A DNA stretch of 13,414 nucleotides from an uncultured bacterium (GTDB lineage: Bacteria; Cyanobacteriota; Vampirovibrionia; Gastranaerophilales; Gastranaerophilaceae). Shown piece after piece: positions 13,267-13,414 of this stretch. The notes below the pieces were generated by a model that ran no database searches, was not told the DNA's origin, and worked only from the letters and a program-made list of their open reading frames with translations. The DNA lies in assembly GCA_937894665.1 (NCBI GenBank), contig CALAWF010000110.1, forward strand, positions 1 to 13,414. The letters run 5' to 3'. The position numbers were made by a program, and so were the translations under genes. How positions within the stretch are numbered: the first letter of the stretch is position 1; each line of letters starts with the position of its first letter.

Positions 13267-13290
13267 ATGTCGGCGTGGCAACACCGACAT
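13267..13290. repeat. Hairpin after the prepilin gene, REP-like
   Basis: ATGTCGG and CCGACAT are perfect inverted 7-mers; an alternative fold pairs GTG with CAC and leaves a GCAA tetraloop. It shares its TGTCGG/CCGAC ends with the hairpin at 4707-4726. No T-run follows, so it is a weak candidate for a terminator. Confidence 0.45.
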
Positions 13291-13341
13291 CCATAACTCA
13301 ATTTAGTGGAATAATTAAACTGGAGGGGCATCCTGAACTGC

Positions 13342-13409
13342 GGATTTTGGCAAGAGCGAAGCTCGTCTAGGGGAGGGTTGCGTTGAGCCAGCCGACCCGC
13401 CAATAATCC
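13342..13409. other. GC-rich segment able to fold as a three-way junction
   Basis: GGATTTTGGC (13342-13351) pairs with GCCAATAATCC (13399-13409) over 10 bp with one bulged base. Inside lie GAGC-gaa-GCTC (13354-13364) and GGGTTG (13375-13380) with CGACCC (13393-13398). The stretch 13321-13414 has 55 G or C in 94 bases by hand count, far above the surrounding DNA. It could be a structured RNA or a repeat unit cut by the window edge. No reading frame is apparent. Confidence 0.45.
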
Positions 13410-13414
13410 AAGAC

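Overview
The window is low-GC bacterial DNA. It carries at least 13 protein-coding genes plus one frameshifted prepilin gene, and no tRNA, rRNA, CRISPR array or insertion sequence that I can see. The best guess for the source is a gut-type, anaerobic, diderm member of the non-photosynthetic cyanobacterial sister lineage (Vampirovibrionia/Melainabacteria, order Gastranaerophilales). This is inference. It rests on an outer-membrane TolC-type protein, an anaerobe-type reverse rubrerythrin, a VKOR-DsbA fusion, the lysA-cdaA gene order known from cyanobacteria, and a GFTLAEVLITLGIIGVVAAM-type prepilin leader. No 16S gene is present to confirm it.

Layout. Positions 39-1963 (minus) hold two TPR-type genes, one exported and one cytoplasmic. 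Positions 2063-3836 (minus) hold an overlapping pair: a VKOR-DsbA disulfide-forming membrane protein and the tRNA queuosine enzyme QueH. Positions 3987-4523 (minus) hold a reverse rubrerythrin with a clear promoter and its own terminator. The gene-poor stretch 4524-4865 carries that promoter, a small GC-rich hairpin and a ~113-bp nested inverted-repeat element. Then come an unrecognised gene (4866-5573, minus) and a divergent TolC-family gene (5654-6940, plus). The TolC gene converges by 4 bp on a YkgJ-type zinc-cluster gene (6937-7341, minus). Next are an Hsp20 chaperone (7503-7958, plus) and a small DUF6812-like gene (8085-8432, minus) with its own promoter and terminator.

Positions 8510-12004 (minus) look like one operon: a small winged-helix-like protein, lysA (last step of lysine synthesis and control of meso-diaminopimelate), cdaA (c-di-AMP synthase) and a YitT-family membrane protein. 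lysA/cdaA share one base and cdaA/yitT are one base apart, so cell-wall precursor supply and c-di-AMP signalling appear co-expressed. At the right end an XRE regulator (12161-12418, minus) lies back to back with the frameshifted prepilin gene (12500-13254, plus). A perfect 9-bp dyad sits between them. The window closes with a 94-bp GC-rich segment (59% GC by hand count) that can fold as a three-way junction.

Two themes recur. First, several genes lack a Shine-Dalgarno sequence and instead carry a -10 box 6-10 nt before the ATG, which suggests leaderless transcripts. Second, intergenic regions hold structured palindromic elements. I found no clear new multi-gene system such as defence or secretion islands. 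The best leads are the XRE/dyad/prepilin locus, the leaderless-promoter pattern, the folded elements at 4744-4856 and 13342-13409, and the cdaA-yitT coupling.
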